A stretch of 64,000 nt of DNA from an uncultured beta proteobacterium. Its GTDB lineage: Bacteria; Pseudomonadota; Gammaproteobacteria; Burkholderiales; Burkholderiaceae_C. Below the pieces are notes generated by a model. It made no database searches and had not been told where the DNA came from. It was given only the letters and a program-made list of their open reading frames with translations. Of the stretch, positions 47,759 to 57,449 are shown piece by piece (the stretch's first letter is position 1; each line of letters opens with the position of its first letter). The stretch is taken from contig CAIRAW010000059.1 in NCBI GenBank assembly GCA_903876735.1, positions 18,767 through 82,766 of the forward strand, in the 5' to 3' direction. The position numbers and the translations under genes were made by a program.

Positions 47759-50374
47759 TCACGCGCCAGACATCGGGGCGACCGGCAGCCAGATCGTCAC
47801 CGTTGTGCCGGCGCCCAGGGTGCTGTCGATGCTCACCCGGCCGCCATGCAGGGTGACAATTTCATGCACGATGCTCATGCCCAGGCCGGTGCCCGGAATT
47901 TTGCCCGAGGCATCGGCGCGGTAGAAACGGTCAAACACTTGCGCCAGTTGCTCCGCCGTCATGCCGATGCCATGGTCCGTGATGCGAATGCCAACCGACG
48001 CCACCGCGCCCTCCAGCGCCTGGCCCTCACCTGTCTGTGGCAACACAAGGTCAAGACCGACCGCGCCGCCACCGGGTGAATACTTGTAGGCATTTGATAG
48101 CACGTTCAAGACGGCCTGGGTCAATTTATTGTGATCACCCAGCACCCAGATCGGCTGCGCCACGCTGGGTGGCGACGGTGCCGTGCGACCGTCCTGGGTC
48201 TTGAAGCCCACAACAATTTCCTGCAGCAAAGCGCCCACATCCAGCTGGCGCATGACGAAGTCCTTGCCCTGCGTCGCTTCGATCCGCGCCAGGTCGAGCA
48301 GTTCATTGATGATGGAAATCATCAATTCAATCTGCTTGAAGATAACGCGCAGGAAATCACGCCATTGGGCTTCGTCAAACTGCTGCGACATCAGCAGCTC
48401 TGTAAAGCCATAGATGCTGGTCATCGGCGTGCGCAGTTCGTGCGCAGCCGTTGAAAAGAATTCGCTCTTGAGGCGATCAACCTCGGTTTCATGGGTCACA
48501 TCGCGCAGGTACAAAATCTGCGTCACATCTTGCGCGTTCTTCTCGCGCAGACGAACCTCCAGCACGCGCTTGCTGACATCGGCCATTTCGATCTTGAGTT
48601 GTCGTTCACGACCCGGCAAGGCCTCAGCCGCCGGATCGACTTCCTGGCGCGCACGCAATGCCGCCAGGCCGGGAAAGCTGGCCCCGGGCGCGCAAACTTG
48701 TGCCAGCGCCGTCGAGAATTCGGCCTCATCCAGACCAAGCACCGCTGCGTCCTGCAAACCGGTCATGCGCGTAAATGCCGGGCTGACAAATTTGACACGG
48801 TGCGCGCCATCAAAAGCGACAAAACCATCCGGGCTCAGTTCAAAAATTGTCTTCAACTGGTCGGCAAATTCGCGCTCACGCGCCTGCATTGCATGACGTT
48901 CGTTGATGTCGCTGTGCGAGCCCAGCATGCGCAGCGGCCGGCCTTGTGCATCGAAGGAAGCGCGGCCACGGTCAAGAATCCAGAGGTAATCACCATTCTT
49001 GCAGAGCAGCCGGTGCTCGGTCTGGTAGAAGTCAGTCTCGCCGCGCAGGTGACGCTGCACCTCGGCCATGGTGCGCGCGAGGTCATCCGGGTGGATGCGC
49101 GAGGTCCACTCATCAACCGAACTGCTGATCTCGTCACCGCTGTAACCCAGCATGGTTTTCCAGCGTTCGGAAAAGTAGACCTGGCCGGTTTGCGGGCTCC
49201 AGTCCCAGATGCCATCATTGGCGCCGGTCACGGCGAGTTCCCAGCGTTGTTCACTGGCCTCCAGCGCCTGCTCGGTCTGCTTGCGCTTGGTGATGTCGAT
49301 GCGGTTGCCGACAATGTAGCCACTCGGTGTGCGGTACTCAACAATCAGGAGCCAGCGGCCGTCATCGAGTTGTTGCTCAATCATTTCTCCGTTGGCCTGC
49401 TGGTGCGTGGCGACGCGCTGGCGCACCCAGCCATCGACATCGCCGATGGCCGCGCTGTATTGGCCGCGTTCGGCACCCTTGCGAACGATTTCCTCAAACG
49501 TTCTTCCGGGCACGATCAAATCCCGACTGGTGGCGTAAAAGTTCAGGTAGGCCTCGTTGCACAGAACGAGCCGGTCCTGGTCGTCGTAAATGGTGAACCC
49601 AAGTGCGATGCTGCTGACCGCCTCGCGCAGCAGCTTTTCAAATTTTTGCGCTTCCTGGGACGCCAGCAGACTCCTGCTGCTCTCGGCCGCGAGCAGCGCA
49701 CGGCTTTCATCGAGTTGCCCGGCCATCTGGTTGAAGGCGATGGCGGTCTGCGCCAATTCGTCATTGCCCCGGACGCTGACCCGGTGCCTGAAATTGCCCG
49801 CAGCAAAATGCTCGCTGGCCTGGCGCAGGCTGCCGAGTTGGCGCACCAGATAAGTCCCAAGCAGCCAGGAGAACAGGGCCACCAGCAGGATTTCCAGAGC
49901 GGCAATTCCCGCCGCCCAGCGCTGCGCGGAGCCCAGCAAGACCTGCAACGAATTGATCGAGACGCCCATCTGCACCTCGCCATGGCGGATGCCGCCGGCC
50001 AACACCGGTTGCGCCTGCTCCAGCAGACCATCACGGACCTGCGCGATCGTGTCTTCCTGATGGAAAGAACGCGCCAGAACCTTGGGGTCACCGCGCTGCG
50101 CCAGCACAACGCCGGTGGCGCCCAGCACGCGCACATACTCAACCTGACCCGAAGCCATGACCTCTGCCACCAAACCATCCAGTGTCGCCAGATCCTGCGA
50201 TATCACGGCATCCTTGGCCGCGACCACCAGTAGTTTGGAACCCAGTTGCACCCGGCGCATCAACTCCGCTTCGTTCGAGTCACGCAGAACGGACAGGGTG
50301 CTGCCGACCAGCAGCGCCAGCAACGCGATTTCAATCAGGGCGACGCCAACAATGGTTTTGGTGCGAAAGCGCAT
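47759..50374 (-). CDS. Membrane sensor histidine kinase with HAMP and several PAS domains
   Basis: 871 residues from the ATG at 50374 (a TTG five codons upstream is possible). Membrane helix about 10-30, periplasmic region to about 165, second helix, HAMP (RQASEHFAAGNFRHRV), a coiled coil, then PAS domains at about 255-375, 388-500 and 515-560, HisKA with His645 in [11 protein letters not shown] and HATPase with DHGIGM and GTGLGM. It closely resembles the kinase at 325-2394 in its SPDGFVAF PAS and kinase core. Its gene follows the PhnD-like binding protein by 36 bases and precedes speD by three, so ligand sensing may be via that binding protein. No receiver domain. Confidence 0.92.
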   Translation of the reverse strand: MRFRTKTIVGVALIEIALLALLVGSTLSVLRDSNEAELMRRVQLGSKLLVVAAKDAVISQDLATLDGLVAEVMASGQVEYVRVLGATGVVLAQRGDPKVLARSFHQEDTIAQVRDGLLEQAQPVLAGGIRHGEVQMGVSINSLQVLLGSAQRWAAGIAALEILLVALFSWLLGTYLVRQLGSLRQASEHFAAGNFRHRVSVRGNDELAQTAIAFNQMAGQLDESRALLAAESSRSLLASQEAQKFEKLLREAVSSIALGFTIYDDQDRLVLCNEAYLNFYATSRDLIVPGRTFEEIVRKGAERGQYSAAIGDVDGWVRQRVATHQQANGEMIEQQLDDGRWLLIVEYRTPSGYIVGNRIDITKRKQTEQALEASEQRWELAVTGANDGIWDWSPQTGQVYFSERWKTMLGYSGDEISSSVDEWTSRIHPDDLARTMAEVQRHLRGETDFYQTEHRLLCKNGDYLWILDRGRASFDAQGRPLRMLGSHSDINERHAMQAREREFADQLKTIFELSPDGFVAFDGAHRVKFVSPAFTRMTGLQDAAVLGLDEAEFSTALAQVCAPGASFPGLAALRARQEVDPAAEALPGRERQLKIEMADVSKRVLEVRLREKNAQDVTQILYLRDVTHETEVDRLKSEFFSTAAHELRTPMTSIYGFTELLMSQQFDEAQWRDFLRVIFKQIELMISIINELLDLARIEATQGKDFVMRQLDVGALLQEIVVGFKTQDGRTAPSPPSVAQPIWVLGDHNKLTQAVLNVLSNAYKYSPGGGAVGLDLVLPQTGEGQALEGAVASVGIRITDHGIGMTAEQLAQVFDRFYRADASGKIPGTGLGMSIVHEIVTLHGGRVSIDSTLGAGTTVTIWLPVAPMSGA

Positions 50375-50410
50375 GCTCTGGAATGCCAATTCAAACGTGT
50401 GTTGGGCGGG

Positions 50411-51283
50411 TCATTGTCGACCGTAATGGGCGAGCAGTTCAATGTCGAGCGCCCGTATATCGTTCCATTCCTGATCCTGCGCCGCAACGATGCCCTTGAA
50501 CGCCAGAGGCGCCAGCAGGCTGCGCCCGCTCTCGTCATCGGCCAGCGAAACCATGGCCTTCAATACCCGGGCCACGACCGGGGCTGACACGCGCGGGTGG
50601 GCGCTGAATGCGTGAGGGGTGTAGGCCGGCGTTTCTGACAGCACCCGCAGTTGGTCACGGACATCGGCCGGCATCGCCTCCAAGGTGCGCTGGATACCAC
50701 CACCAGCTTCCTGCAAGCCCGAGGCAACGGCACGGTAAACCGAATCATGGGACGCGACAAACCGGGTCTCGATCGGAATCTTCAAGCGGCCGAACTCGGC
50801 TTGCGGCAGGATGCTGGCAGCGAAAGCTGCTGGCGCCGGGAAGACCACGGTCTTGCCAGCCAGGTCTGCCAGTTTGCGCACGGCGCTGTCTTTGCGGACC
50901 ACCAGAATGCCCTTGAGCCGACGATCCTGCTCTTTGGCAAAGGCGCGATAACCCTTCGCCTTGTGGAAGACAACATAGTGGTAGGGGTTCATGTAGGCCA
51001 GGTCGTAATCGCCCTTGGCCAGCCGTTCCTCGAAAACCGGAATGCTGGGCGCCGTCCCGAAAACCAGTGTCACCCCGGAGCGCCGGCTGAGCTCGGCCAG
51101 CAAAGGACCCCAGTCCTGCGCCAGCCGGCTGGCCGACTGCTGCGGCACAACGCCAAACGACAGGCTGGTTTGCTGCGCCTGCGCCGGGCCGGTATTCGAA
51201 ATTGCCAACAGGCCCGCCAGCAGTGCGGCCATGGCGCTGCGGCTCCTCATAAGCGCACCCAACCGACCCAGCATGCCTGTCAT
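50411..51283 (-). CDS. PhnD-like periplasmic substrate-binding protein paired with the kinase
   Basis: 290 residues from the ATG at 51283 with GAGGAAAA before it; the frame upstream is a shadow of the dehydrogenase gene. A signal peptide ends AQAQ. The mature part has the phosphate/phosphite/phosphonate-binding (PhnD) fold: FGVVPQQSASRLAQDWGPLLAEL, DLAYMNPYHYVVFH. There are no ABC transporter genes adjacent, so it is probably a sensory binding protein that presents ligand to the kinase encoded 36 bases downstream, as in TorT/TorS-type systems. Ligand unknown; phosphonate is one possibility and a polyamine-related oxoanion cannot be excluded. Confidence 0.87.
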   Translation of the reverse strand: MTGMLGRLGALMRSRSAMAALLAGLLAISNTGPAQAQQTSLSFGVVPQQSASRLAQDWGPLLAELSRRSGVTLVFGTAPSIPVFEERLAKGDYDLAYMNPYHYVVFHKAKGYRAFAKEQDRRLKGILVVRKDSAVRKLADLAGKTVVFPAPAAFAASILPQAEFGRLKIPIETRFVASHDSVYRAVASGLQEAGGGIQRTLEAMPADVRDQLRVLSETPAYTPHAFSAHPRVSAPVVARVLKAMVSLADDESGRSLLAPLAFKGIVAAQDQEWNDIRALDIELLAHYGRQ

Positions 51284-51383
51284 TGCATTTTCCTCGCTCA
51301 AATCGAAAGTTGCTGCCGTTGCGGCCAAACAGACCGGCCTTCGAGCAAACGTATCGCCCGAGCTTAACCGCTTCCCGGGCGAC

Positions 51384-52658
51384 TCAGCGGATGCGCGGCT
51401 CGGCCAGCAATTGCTCCGGCAGCGTGAAATAGGCCGACGTCGCGCCACGCTTGTCGCGCGCCTGCGCCAGTTCGTGGCGTGCCACGCTGCGCAGGTGCAC
51501 CTCGTCCGGGCCGTCGAGCACTTGCAGGGCGCGGCCCCAGGTCCAGAAGTAGGCCAGTGGCGTGTCAGGCGACAAGCCCATCGCGCCAAACACCTGCATG
51601 GCGCGGTTCACAACCCGTGTCTGCAGACGCGCCGCCACCACCTTGATGGCGGCCACATCGGCGCGCGCCTGTTCGCGTTGACCCTGATCGAGCCGCCAGG
51701 CAGCGCGCAGCACCAGCAGTCGGGCCTGGTCGATTTCAAGACGGGAGTCGGCAATCCACTCCTGCACATTGGCGAAATCGGCCAGGTACTTGCCAAAGGC
51801 ATGGCGTTCCAGCGTGCGGTCGCACATCATGGCCAGCGCCAGTTCGCACTGGCCGATGGTGCGCATGCAGTGGTGGATGCGCCCCGGACCGAGGCGCGCC
51901 TGCGCCATGGCAAAGCCGGCGCCTTCCTGGCCCAGCAGGTTCGTCACCGGCACGCGCACGTCGCGGAAAATGATTTCGCAGTGCCCCTCGGGCGTGTGGT
52001 GCTGCATGATGGCGATATTGCGCTCAATGGTGACGCCGGGCGTGTCCATCGGCACCAACAGCATGCTGTGCTGCGCATGTTTGGCGGCATCCTCGGCGCC
52101 GCTGCGGCACATCACGATCAGCAATTTGCAGTTCGGGTGCGCCGCGCCGGTGATGAACCATTTGCGTCCATTGAGCACCAGCTCATTGCCCTCGTGGCGC
52201 ATGCGGGTCTGCAAGGTGGTCGGGTCCGACGAAGCCACGTCCGGCTCCGACATGGCAAAAGCACTGCGAATTTCGCCGTCAAGAAGTGGCTGCAGCCATT
52301 GCTGATTCTGCTCGGGCGTGGCAAACAGGTGCAGCAACTCCATGTTGCCGGTGTCAGGCGCGCTGCAGTTGAAAACCTCCGAGGCCCACGGCAGGCGCCC
52401 CATGACCTCGGCCAGCGGCGCGTATTCGAGATTGCTCAGGCGCTCGCCCGGCTCATCATCCTGCAAGCCGGGCAGGAACAGATTCCACAGGCCTTCGGCC
52501 TTGGCCAGGGCCTTCAGATCGTCCATGAAGGGCGGCGGAAAAATCCCCTGCGCCACCGAACGGTGCCAGGCGCCGTTGTAGGGCAACACGTAGCGGTCGA
52601 TGAATTCTTCCAGTTGCTGACGCCGGGCCTGAACCTGTGGCGAGTAATCAAAATCCAT
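51384..52658 (-). CDS. Acyl-CoA dehydrogenase (ACAD10/11-like)
   Basis: 424 residues. It opens MDFDYSPQVQARRQQLEEFI and carries the FAD/substrate segment FAMSEPDVASSDPTTL and the C-terminal GAMGLSPDTPLAYFWTWGRALQVLDGPDEVH. Length and these motifs match the larger, ACAD11-like branch, which often acts on long-chain or hydroxylated fatty acyl-CoA. It is transcribed with the downstream PhnD-like gene, 100 bases away, but there is no functional tie. Upstream it is preceded by a GGDEF gene on the same strand, 102 bases away. The catalytic base cannot be fixed without alignment. Confidence 0.88.
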   Translation of the reverse strand: MDFDYSPQVQARRQQLEEFIDRYVLPYNGAWHRSVAQGIFPPPFMDDLKALAKAEGLWNLFLPGLQDDEPGERLSNLEYAPLAEVMGRLPWASEVFNCSAPDTGNMELLHLFATPEQNQQWLQPLLDGEIRSAFAMSEPDVASSDPTTLQTRMRHEGNELVLNGRKWFITGAAHPNCKLLIVMCRSGAEDAAKHAQHSMLLVPMDTPGVTIERNIAIMQHHTPEGHCEIIFRDVRVPVTNLLGQEGAGFAMAQARLGPGRIHHCMRTIGQCELALAMMCDRTLERHAFGKYLADFANVQEWIADSRLEIDQARLLVLRAAWRLDQGQREQARADVAAIKVVAARLQTRVVNRAMQVFGAMGLSPDTPLAYFWTWGRALQVLDGPDEVHLRSVARHELAQARDKRGATSAYFTLPEQLLAEPRIR

Positions 52659-52760
52659 GCGGGCCTTTCTGTCAGGGCGATGGTCACCCGGGCCAGACCG
52701 TAGTCTGCCAAACTTGTGCCTGGTTGGCTGTCACCTAGGGGGCCGCCGATGTCACCGGAC

Positions 52761-53846
52761 TCAGGGCGCGGCCAGCAGCGTGTGCACGCGGTTGCAGCCG
52801 GCCGCCTTGGCCTGGTACATGGCGGTATCGGCGCGCTTGAAGATCGTCTCTGCATCGTCTGCCGTGCGGGAAAAAACGGTCAGGCCGATGCTTGGCGTGC
52901 TCAGACAGCGGTGTGCGCCGAGTTGATAGGGCTCGTTGAGCGCCTCGAGAATCTTGGTACCGACAAGCTTGGCAGCACGCAAGGCGCCCTCGTGCTCGGC
53001 CGCGAGCAAGGGCAGCAGGACAATGAACTCGTCGCCACCCATGCGGGCGACCGTGTCCATCTCGCGTACACAGGCCTGCAGGCGGCGACTGACCTCCATC
53101 AGCAGCATGTCACCGGTATCGTGGCCCAGGCTGTCGTTGACGTCCTTGAAACGGTCCAGGTCCAGAAACATCAGCGCGCCCAGACGTCCGTTGCGCCGGC
53201 ATTCAACCATGGCCCGCTGCAGGCGCTCTACCAGCAGGCGGCGATTGGGCAAACGGGTCAGGGGGTCGTACATCGACAACTCCAGCAGATGGGCGCGACT
53301 CTCCTGCGCCCGCTGGTAGAGCGAGCGCGCATAACTCGCGAAGACGAAGAAGAACAGGCTGCTCGAGAGCAGGGACAGCGTGATCGTCGTCACGGCAAGG
53401 GGTGAGAATGGCAGTTGCAAACGCGGATTGACGACAACAATGGTGGCAATGGACGCTACCGTGGACAGGAGGCCCGGCACCCTTCCCAGCAGGATATAGG
53501 TGCCGGCTATCGCCATGAAATACCAGACAACACGCAACTCGTCGCCCGGCACGAACAGGAGCGCCGAAGTGATCAGGCCAAAGCTGATGACGACGACCGA
53601 CGCGGTGACAGGAACATACATGCGCTGATCGCGATTGAGCACCAGCAGTGCCAGGTTGAACAGCACGTAGATTTCGGTTGCCCGCAACTGCACAGAGCCC
53701 AGATGGTTGAGGTCCAACCAATCCGCCGCGACAAACGTAGCCGTGATGGCGGCAACCCCGATCAGCACGGCGTTGAGAAAATTCCGCTGAAACGCGCGGT
53801 AGCTCTCGCCCTCGCGGTCCGCCAGCCGTGCCAGACCGTCAGGCAT
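52761..53846 (-). CDS. Membrane diguanylate cyclase (GGDEF) with intact I-site
   Basis: 361 residues. About six membrane helices fill residues 25 to 190, with no recognised sensor family. The GGDEF domain starts near MYDPLTRLPNRRLL and has LDLDRFKDVND and the active GGDEF near residue 270. Five residues before it, REMD is the RxxD inhibitory site, so c-di-GMP product inhibition should operate. The gene is 30 bases downstream of ubiD on the same strand, probably in its transcript by read-through. It opposes the HD-GYP protein at 5936-7075 in c-di-GMP balance, though nothing links them directly. Confidence 0.92.
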   Translation of the reverse strand: MPDGLARLADREGESYRAFQRNFLNAVLIGVAAITATFVAADWLDLNHLGSVQLRATEIYVLFNLALLVLNRDQRMYVPVTASVVVISFGLITSALLFVPGDELRVVWYFMAIAGTYILLGRVPGLLSTVASIATIVVVNPRLQLPFSPLAVTTITLSLLSSSLFFFVFASYARSLYQRAQESRAHLLELSMYDPLTRLPNRRLLVERLQRAMVECRRNGRLGALMFLDLDRFKDVNDSLGHDTGDMLLMEVSRRLQACVREMDTVARMGGDEFIVLLPLLAAEHEGALRAAKLVGTKILEALNEPYQLGAHRCLSTPSIGLTVFSRTADDAETIFKRADTAMYQAKAAGCNRVHTLLAAP

Positions 53847-53876
53847 GGCACTCGGCTGCGAGGCTGGGCCTGTGAA

Positions 53877-55361
53877 TCACAGCCCCAGATCCTGCCAGAC
53901 CTGCTCCATCTTGGCTGTGACCTCGGGGCGCATCTTCATCGTGCGGCCCCACTCGCGGTTGCTCTCGCCTGGCCATTTGTTGGTGGCGTCAATCCCCATC
54001 TTGCTGCCCAGGCCGCTCACCGGCGAGGCAAAGTCGAGGTAGTCGATCGGCGTGCTGTCGACCAGCAGCGTGTCGCGTGTCGGATCGACGCGCGTGGTGA
54101 TGGCCCAGATCACATCCTTCCAGTCGCGCGCATTCACATCCTCGTCCACCACAACGATGAACTTGGTGTACATGAACTGGCGCAGAAAACTCCAGATGCC
54201 AAACATCACACGCCGGGCGTGACCGGGGTAGGACTTCTTGATCTGCACCACCGCCATGCGGTAACTGCAGCCTTCGGGCGGCAGGTAGAAATCGGTGATC
54301 TCGGGGTACTGGCGTTGCAGCAACGGCACAAACAATTCGTTGAGCGCGAGCGCCAACATGGCCGGTTCATCCGGCGGCTTGCCGGTGTAGGTTGAGTGGT
54401 AAATGGGCTCGCGACGCTGCGTGATGCGGTCAATGGTGAAGACCGGAAACCAGTCGCGCTCGTTGTAGTAGCCGGTGTGGTCGCCGTAAGGGCCTTCGAG
54501 CGCGTGCTCGAAACCGCTGGCGTGGTTGGCATCCGGGTAGATGTGGCCTTCGAGCACGATCTCGGCCGAGGCCGGGACCCGCAACTCGCTGCCCAGCGCC
54601 TTGACCAGTTCGGTGCGACTGCCTCGCAGCAGGCCGGCAAACTGGTATTCGGACAGGCTGTCGGGAACCGGCGTCACGGCGCCCAGTATCGTGGCCGGGT
54701 CGGCGCCGAGCGCCACGCAGACCGGATAGGGTTGGCCGGGGTTCTGCGCGCAGTGTTCACGGAAATCGAGCGCGCCGCCGCGCTGCGCCAGCCAGCGCAT
54801 GATGACCTTGTTGCGACCCAGCACCTGCTGTCGGTAAATGCCCAGGTTTTGCCGCGCCTTGTGCGGGCCCTTGGTGATGACCAGGCCCCAGGTGATGAGC
54901 GGCGCGACGTCGTCGGGCCAGCAATGCTGCACCGGCAGGCGCGCCAGATCGACATCGGCGCCTTCCCACACGACGTCCTGACAGGCGGCACTGCGCATCT
55001 CCTTGGGCGCCATGTTCCAGAGCGTTTTCACCAGGGAGCTCAGACCAATCATTTCCTTGAAACCCTTGGGTGCTTCGGGTTCCTTGAGCGTGGCCAGCAC
55101 ATGGCCGAACTGGCGCAACTCGCTGACATCAGCCACCCCCATGCCCATGGCGACGCGGCGCGTCGTACCAAACAGGTTGCCCAACACCGGCATGCTGTGG
55201 CCGACCGGGTTCTCGAACAGCAGGGCCGGGCCGCCCGCGCGCAGACTGCGGTCGCACAAGGCGGTCATCTCCAGATAGGGCGAGACCGGCGCGGCAACGC
55301 GCTTGAGTTCGCCGACGCGTTCGAGTTGGGCGATGAAATCCCTTAAATCAAGATAGGCCAT
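53877..55361 (-). CDS. ubiD: UbiD-type 4-hydroxy-3-polyprenylbenzoate decarboxylase
   Basis: 494 residues, normal for UbiD. It opens [22 protein letters not shown] and has the prenylated-FMN site region ([22 protein letters not shown]), [11 protein letters not shown] and the [16 protein letters not shown] part with the catalytic acid. It decarboxylates 3-polyprenyl-4-hydroxybenzoate in ubiquinone synthesis and needs the flavin made by UbiX, encoded nine bases upstream. It is the penultimate gene of a leftward ubiquinone operon. Confidence 0.95.
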   Translation of the reverse strand: MAYLDLRDFIAQLERVGELKRVAAPVSPYLEMTALCDRSLRAGGPALLFENPVGHSMPVLGNLFGTTRRVAMGMGVADVSELRQFGHVLATLKEPEAPKGFKEMIGLSSLVKTLWNMAPKEMRSAACQDVVWEGADVDLARLPVQHCWPDDVAPLITWGLVITKGPHKARQNLGIYRQQVLGRNKVIMRWLAQRGGALDFREHCAQNPGQPYPVCVALGADPATILGAVTPVPDSLSEYQFAGLLRGSRTELVKALGSELRVPASAEIVLEGHIYPDANHASGFEHALEGPYGDHTGYYNERDWFPVFTIDRITQRREPIYHSTYTGKPPDEPAMLALALNELFVPLLQRQYPEITDFYLPPEGCSYRMAVVQIKKSYPGHARRVMFGIWSFLRQFMYTKFIVVVDEDVNARDWKDVIWAITTRVDPTRDTLLVDSTPIDYLDFASPVSGLGSKMGIDATNKWPGESNREWGRTMKMRPEVTAKMEQVWQDLGL

Positions 55362-55370
55362 GGTATTTCT

Positions 55371-55988
55371 TCAAGCGGCCGGATCCGTCGGCACAGCGGT
55401 TTTGAGTCCACCCCAGCGCGGTGCCTGCGGCTGCGGCAACCCGAGCAGATCGACGACCCGGCTCACGGTCTGGTCCACCAGTTCGGCAACGCTCTGGGGG
55501 CGGTGGTAAAAGCCGGGCAGGGGCGGGAAGATGATGCCGCCCATCTCGGTCACGCTGGTCATGTTGCGCAGGTGCGCCAGATTCAAGGGCGTCTCGCGCA
55601 CCATCAGGATCAGGCGGCGGCGCTCCTTGAGCATGACGTCCGCCGCGCGCGTGATCAGGTTGTCGGACAGACCATGTGCCACCGCCGCCAGGGTTCGCAT
55701 GGAACAGGGCGCCACCACCATGCCGTCGCACTGGAAGGAGCCGCTGGCTATTGCCCCGCCGACATCGCGCGCCGCGTACACCACGTCGGCCAGCGCCTCG
55801 ACGCCCGCACGATCCATGTCAAGCTCCTGCTGCAGGTTCAACAGCCCCGCATCGGACACCGTCAAATGGGTTTGCACCTGACCCAGCTCACGCAGGACCT
55901 GCAACAGGCGAACGCCATAGATGGCGCCACTCGCACCCGAGATCGCGACAACAATGCGCTTTTGCGGGGCAGACGCAACCAGGTGCAT
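55371..55988 (-). CDS. ubiX: Flavin prenyltransferase UbiX
   Basis: About 205 residues from the ATG at 55988 (a TTG at 56009 is less likely). The N-terminal FMN-binding motif VVAISGASGAIYGVRLLQVL and SLQ-type substrate contacts VVAPCSMRTLAAVAHG are typical. UbiX attaches a dimethylallyl group to FMN, making the cofactor UbiD requires. The gene is nine bases from ubiD and 30 from ubiT, so it is part of the same unit. Only 23 bases separate its start from the ubiT stop. Confidence 0.94.
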   Translation of the reverse strand: MHLVASAPQKRIVVAISGASGAIYGVRLLQVLRELGQVQTHLTVSDAGLLNLQQELDMDRAGVEALADVVYAARDVGGAIASGSFQCDGMVVAPCSMRTLAAVAHGLSDNLITRAADVMLKERRRLILMVRETPLNLAHLRNMTSVTEMGGIIFPPLPGFYHRPQSVAELVDQTVSRVVDLLGLPQPQAPRWGGLKTAVPTDPAA

Positions 55989-56017
55989 GGTCAGAACAGG
56001 TCCGGACAACCGGGGAC

Positions 56018-56491
56018 TCAGTGCGACGCCAGTCTGGCCTTCATGCGCGCCAGCACATTGGCCGGCTTGAGTTGCTCGAGGTTGAACACCGGCAGTTCGA
56101 TCGCATCGATCGTGTTCTTGACCAGCAGGCCCAGTTCGGTATCACCTTCCATCGCCAGGCGCCGGCTGAAGAACAGCGTGTCCGGGTCTTCCTGGCGCCG
56201 CGCCAGCAGGACAAAATCGTGCGCGCTGGCGCTGATCGTCAGGTCGGCTTCGCCCTTGTTCTGGCAGGCGGTGAAGCGCTCGTTGCGCCACTCGAAATCA
56301 AACACCAGTTGGGCGTCGGTCACACGCAGGCGCAGCTTCTTGCCCTGCAACATCTCGCGCACATCGCTGGCCAGGTTTTTCGCCAGCGCCAGATTCAGGC
56401 CGGTCACAAAGAAAAAGGAGCCCGGATAAGCCGGCAGCAGGGCCAGCAGATTGCCAACCGGCTTGGGCAGGGTGTAGGGCGTGGCGTGCAT
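56018..56491 (-). CDS. ubiT: SCP2-domain ubiquinone accessory protein UbiT
   Basis: 157 residues from the ATG at 56491, preceded by AAAGGATT; the frame upstream belongs to ubiV's shadow. The SCP2 sterol-carrier domain is seen in GKKLRLRVTDAQLVFDFEW and ADLTISASAHDFVLLARRQEDPDTLFFSRRLAMEGDTELGL. UbiT is thought to bind the polyprenyl intermediates of ubiquinone for the O2-independent route together with UbiU and UbiV, which are encoded just upstream here. All three being present means ubiquinone can be made without oxygen. Confidence 0.92.
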   Translation of the reverse strand: MHATPYTLPKPVGNLLALLPAYPGSFFFVTGLNLALAKNLASDVREMLQGKKLRLRVTDAQLVFDFEWRNERFTACQNKGEADLTISASAHDFVLLARRQEDPDTLFFSRRLAMEGDTELGLLVKNTIDAIELPVFNLEQLKPANVLARMKARLASH

Positions 56492-56516
56492 GGTGAATCC
56501 TTTAATAAGGCAGAGC

Positions 56517-57449
56517 TTACTGCGTTTCGGCAAGGCGCGGCAAAGCCGCGTCCCGGCACAGTTCCAGGCCCGGCTTGCCATACCAATAGCCGTTGCAGGC
56601 CTGCTCCGGCATCAGGGGCGTCATCGCCTGCATTGCGGCGTCGGCGCTGGCGCCGGCGTTCATCACGCCATGGAACAGGTCGATGATCGCAAGCGTGTGC
56701 TGTGCCTGCGGGCTGATGCGCACCACATCAACGCCGATCTCGCGCAGGGCACCGAGTTCGGGCAACAGGTTGTAGACACGCGCCGACTGGGTCTGGATGC
56801 CATTGAGCACCAGAAATTCCTCGCCCTCGCGTGTGCGCATCTGCAAACCATCGGCGTGGTCAATGCAGCGGAACTGGCAGTCGTCCTTGGGCAGGTTGTA
56901 GTGGCGCGCGGTAAAGCAGCGCGCCGAAAACGCCAGCGGCATGCGGCCGTAGGCGAAGACTTCGGTTTCAAGACCCGCCGGGCGCCCCTGCTGCAGCAGT
57001 TTGAGGTCGTCGCGCCCCATCTCCATCGGCATGACCCAGCGCTTGATGCCCAGCGCCGCCATCCATTGCAGGGTCGGCAGGTTGTAAATGTTGAGGTGCG
57101 GACCGGCCACAAAAGGCACCTTGCCCTCCAGGCAGTGCACCGCCCCCATGTCATTGGCCTCGACCATGAAGTCGCCCTGGACCGACATGTCTGCAATCTT
57201 GTGCAGGGTGGTGACGTCCGAGCCCGATTCGATCAGCACCTGGGTTGAGAGGATGACTTCCTTGCCTGCTTCCTTGAGCATCGCGGCCACATTGAGCCAA
57301 TCGGCCAGGCGCAATTCACGCCGGCGCGAGCAAACGGTCTCGCCGAGGTAAACGATATCGACCGGGGATTTGGCGACGGCTTCGTAAAAGCCCAGCACGG
57401 TCTCGCGCGGCCAGTAGTAGAGCAGGGGGCCCAATGCAAGTTTCATCAT
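56517..57449 (-). CDS. ubiV: O2-independent ubiquinone hydroxylase subunit UbiV (U32 family)
   Basis: 310 residues from the ATG at 57449, which overlaps the ubiU stop by four bases; starts at 57455 and 57446 are also possible. U32 peptidase-like TIM barrel: LALGPLLYYW, VYLGETVCSRRREL, and the iron-sulfur cysteines in FSARCFTARHYNLPKDDCQFRC, consistent with the 4Fe-4S site of UbiV. With UbiU it hydroxylates the ring without oxygen, using a donor such as prephenate. Its coupling to ubiU is a strong sign of a complex. Confidence 0.93.
   Translation of the reverse strand: MMKLALGPLLYYWPRETVLGFYEAVAKSPVDIVYLGETVCSRRRELRLADWLNVAAMLKEAGKEVILSTQVLIESGSDVTTLHKIADMSVQGDFMVEANDMGAVHCLEGKVPFVAGPHLNIYNLPTLQWMAALGIKRWVMPMEMGRDDLKLLQQGRPAGLETEVFAYGRMPLAFSARCFTARHYNLPKDDCQFRCIDHADGLQMRTREGEEFLVLNGIQTQSARVYNLLPELGALREIGVDVVRISPQAQHTLAIIDLFHGVMNAGASADAAMQAMTPLMPEQACNGYWYGKPGLELCRDAALPRLAETQ

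Noticed and set aside
48491..50233. 580-residue plus-strand frame over the PAS kinase
   Set aside because: Shadow of the kinase gene; no recognisable domain.
51283..51589. N-terminal extension of the PhnD-like protein
   Set aside because: The extension is an Arg/Cys-rich antisense shadow of the dehydrogenase gene; the ATG at 51283 has a good ribosome binding site and signal peptide.
51015..52703. 562-residue plus-strand frame
   Set aside because: Runs across the dehydrogenase and binding-protein genes in antisense; His/Arg-rich shadow product.
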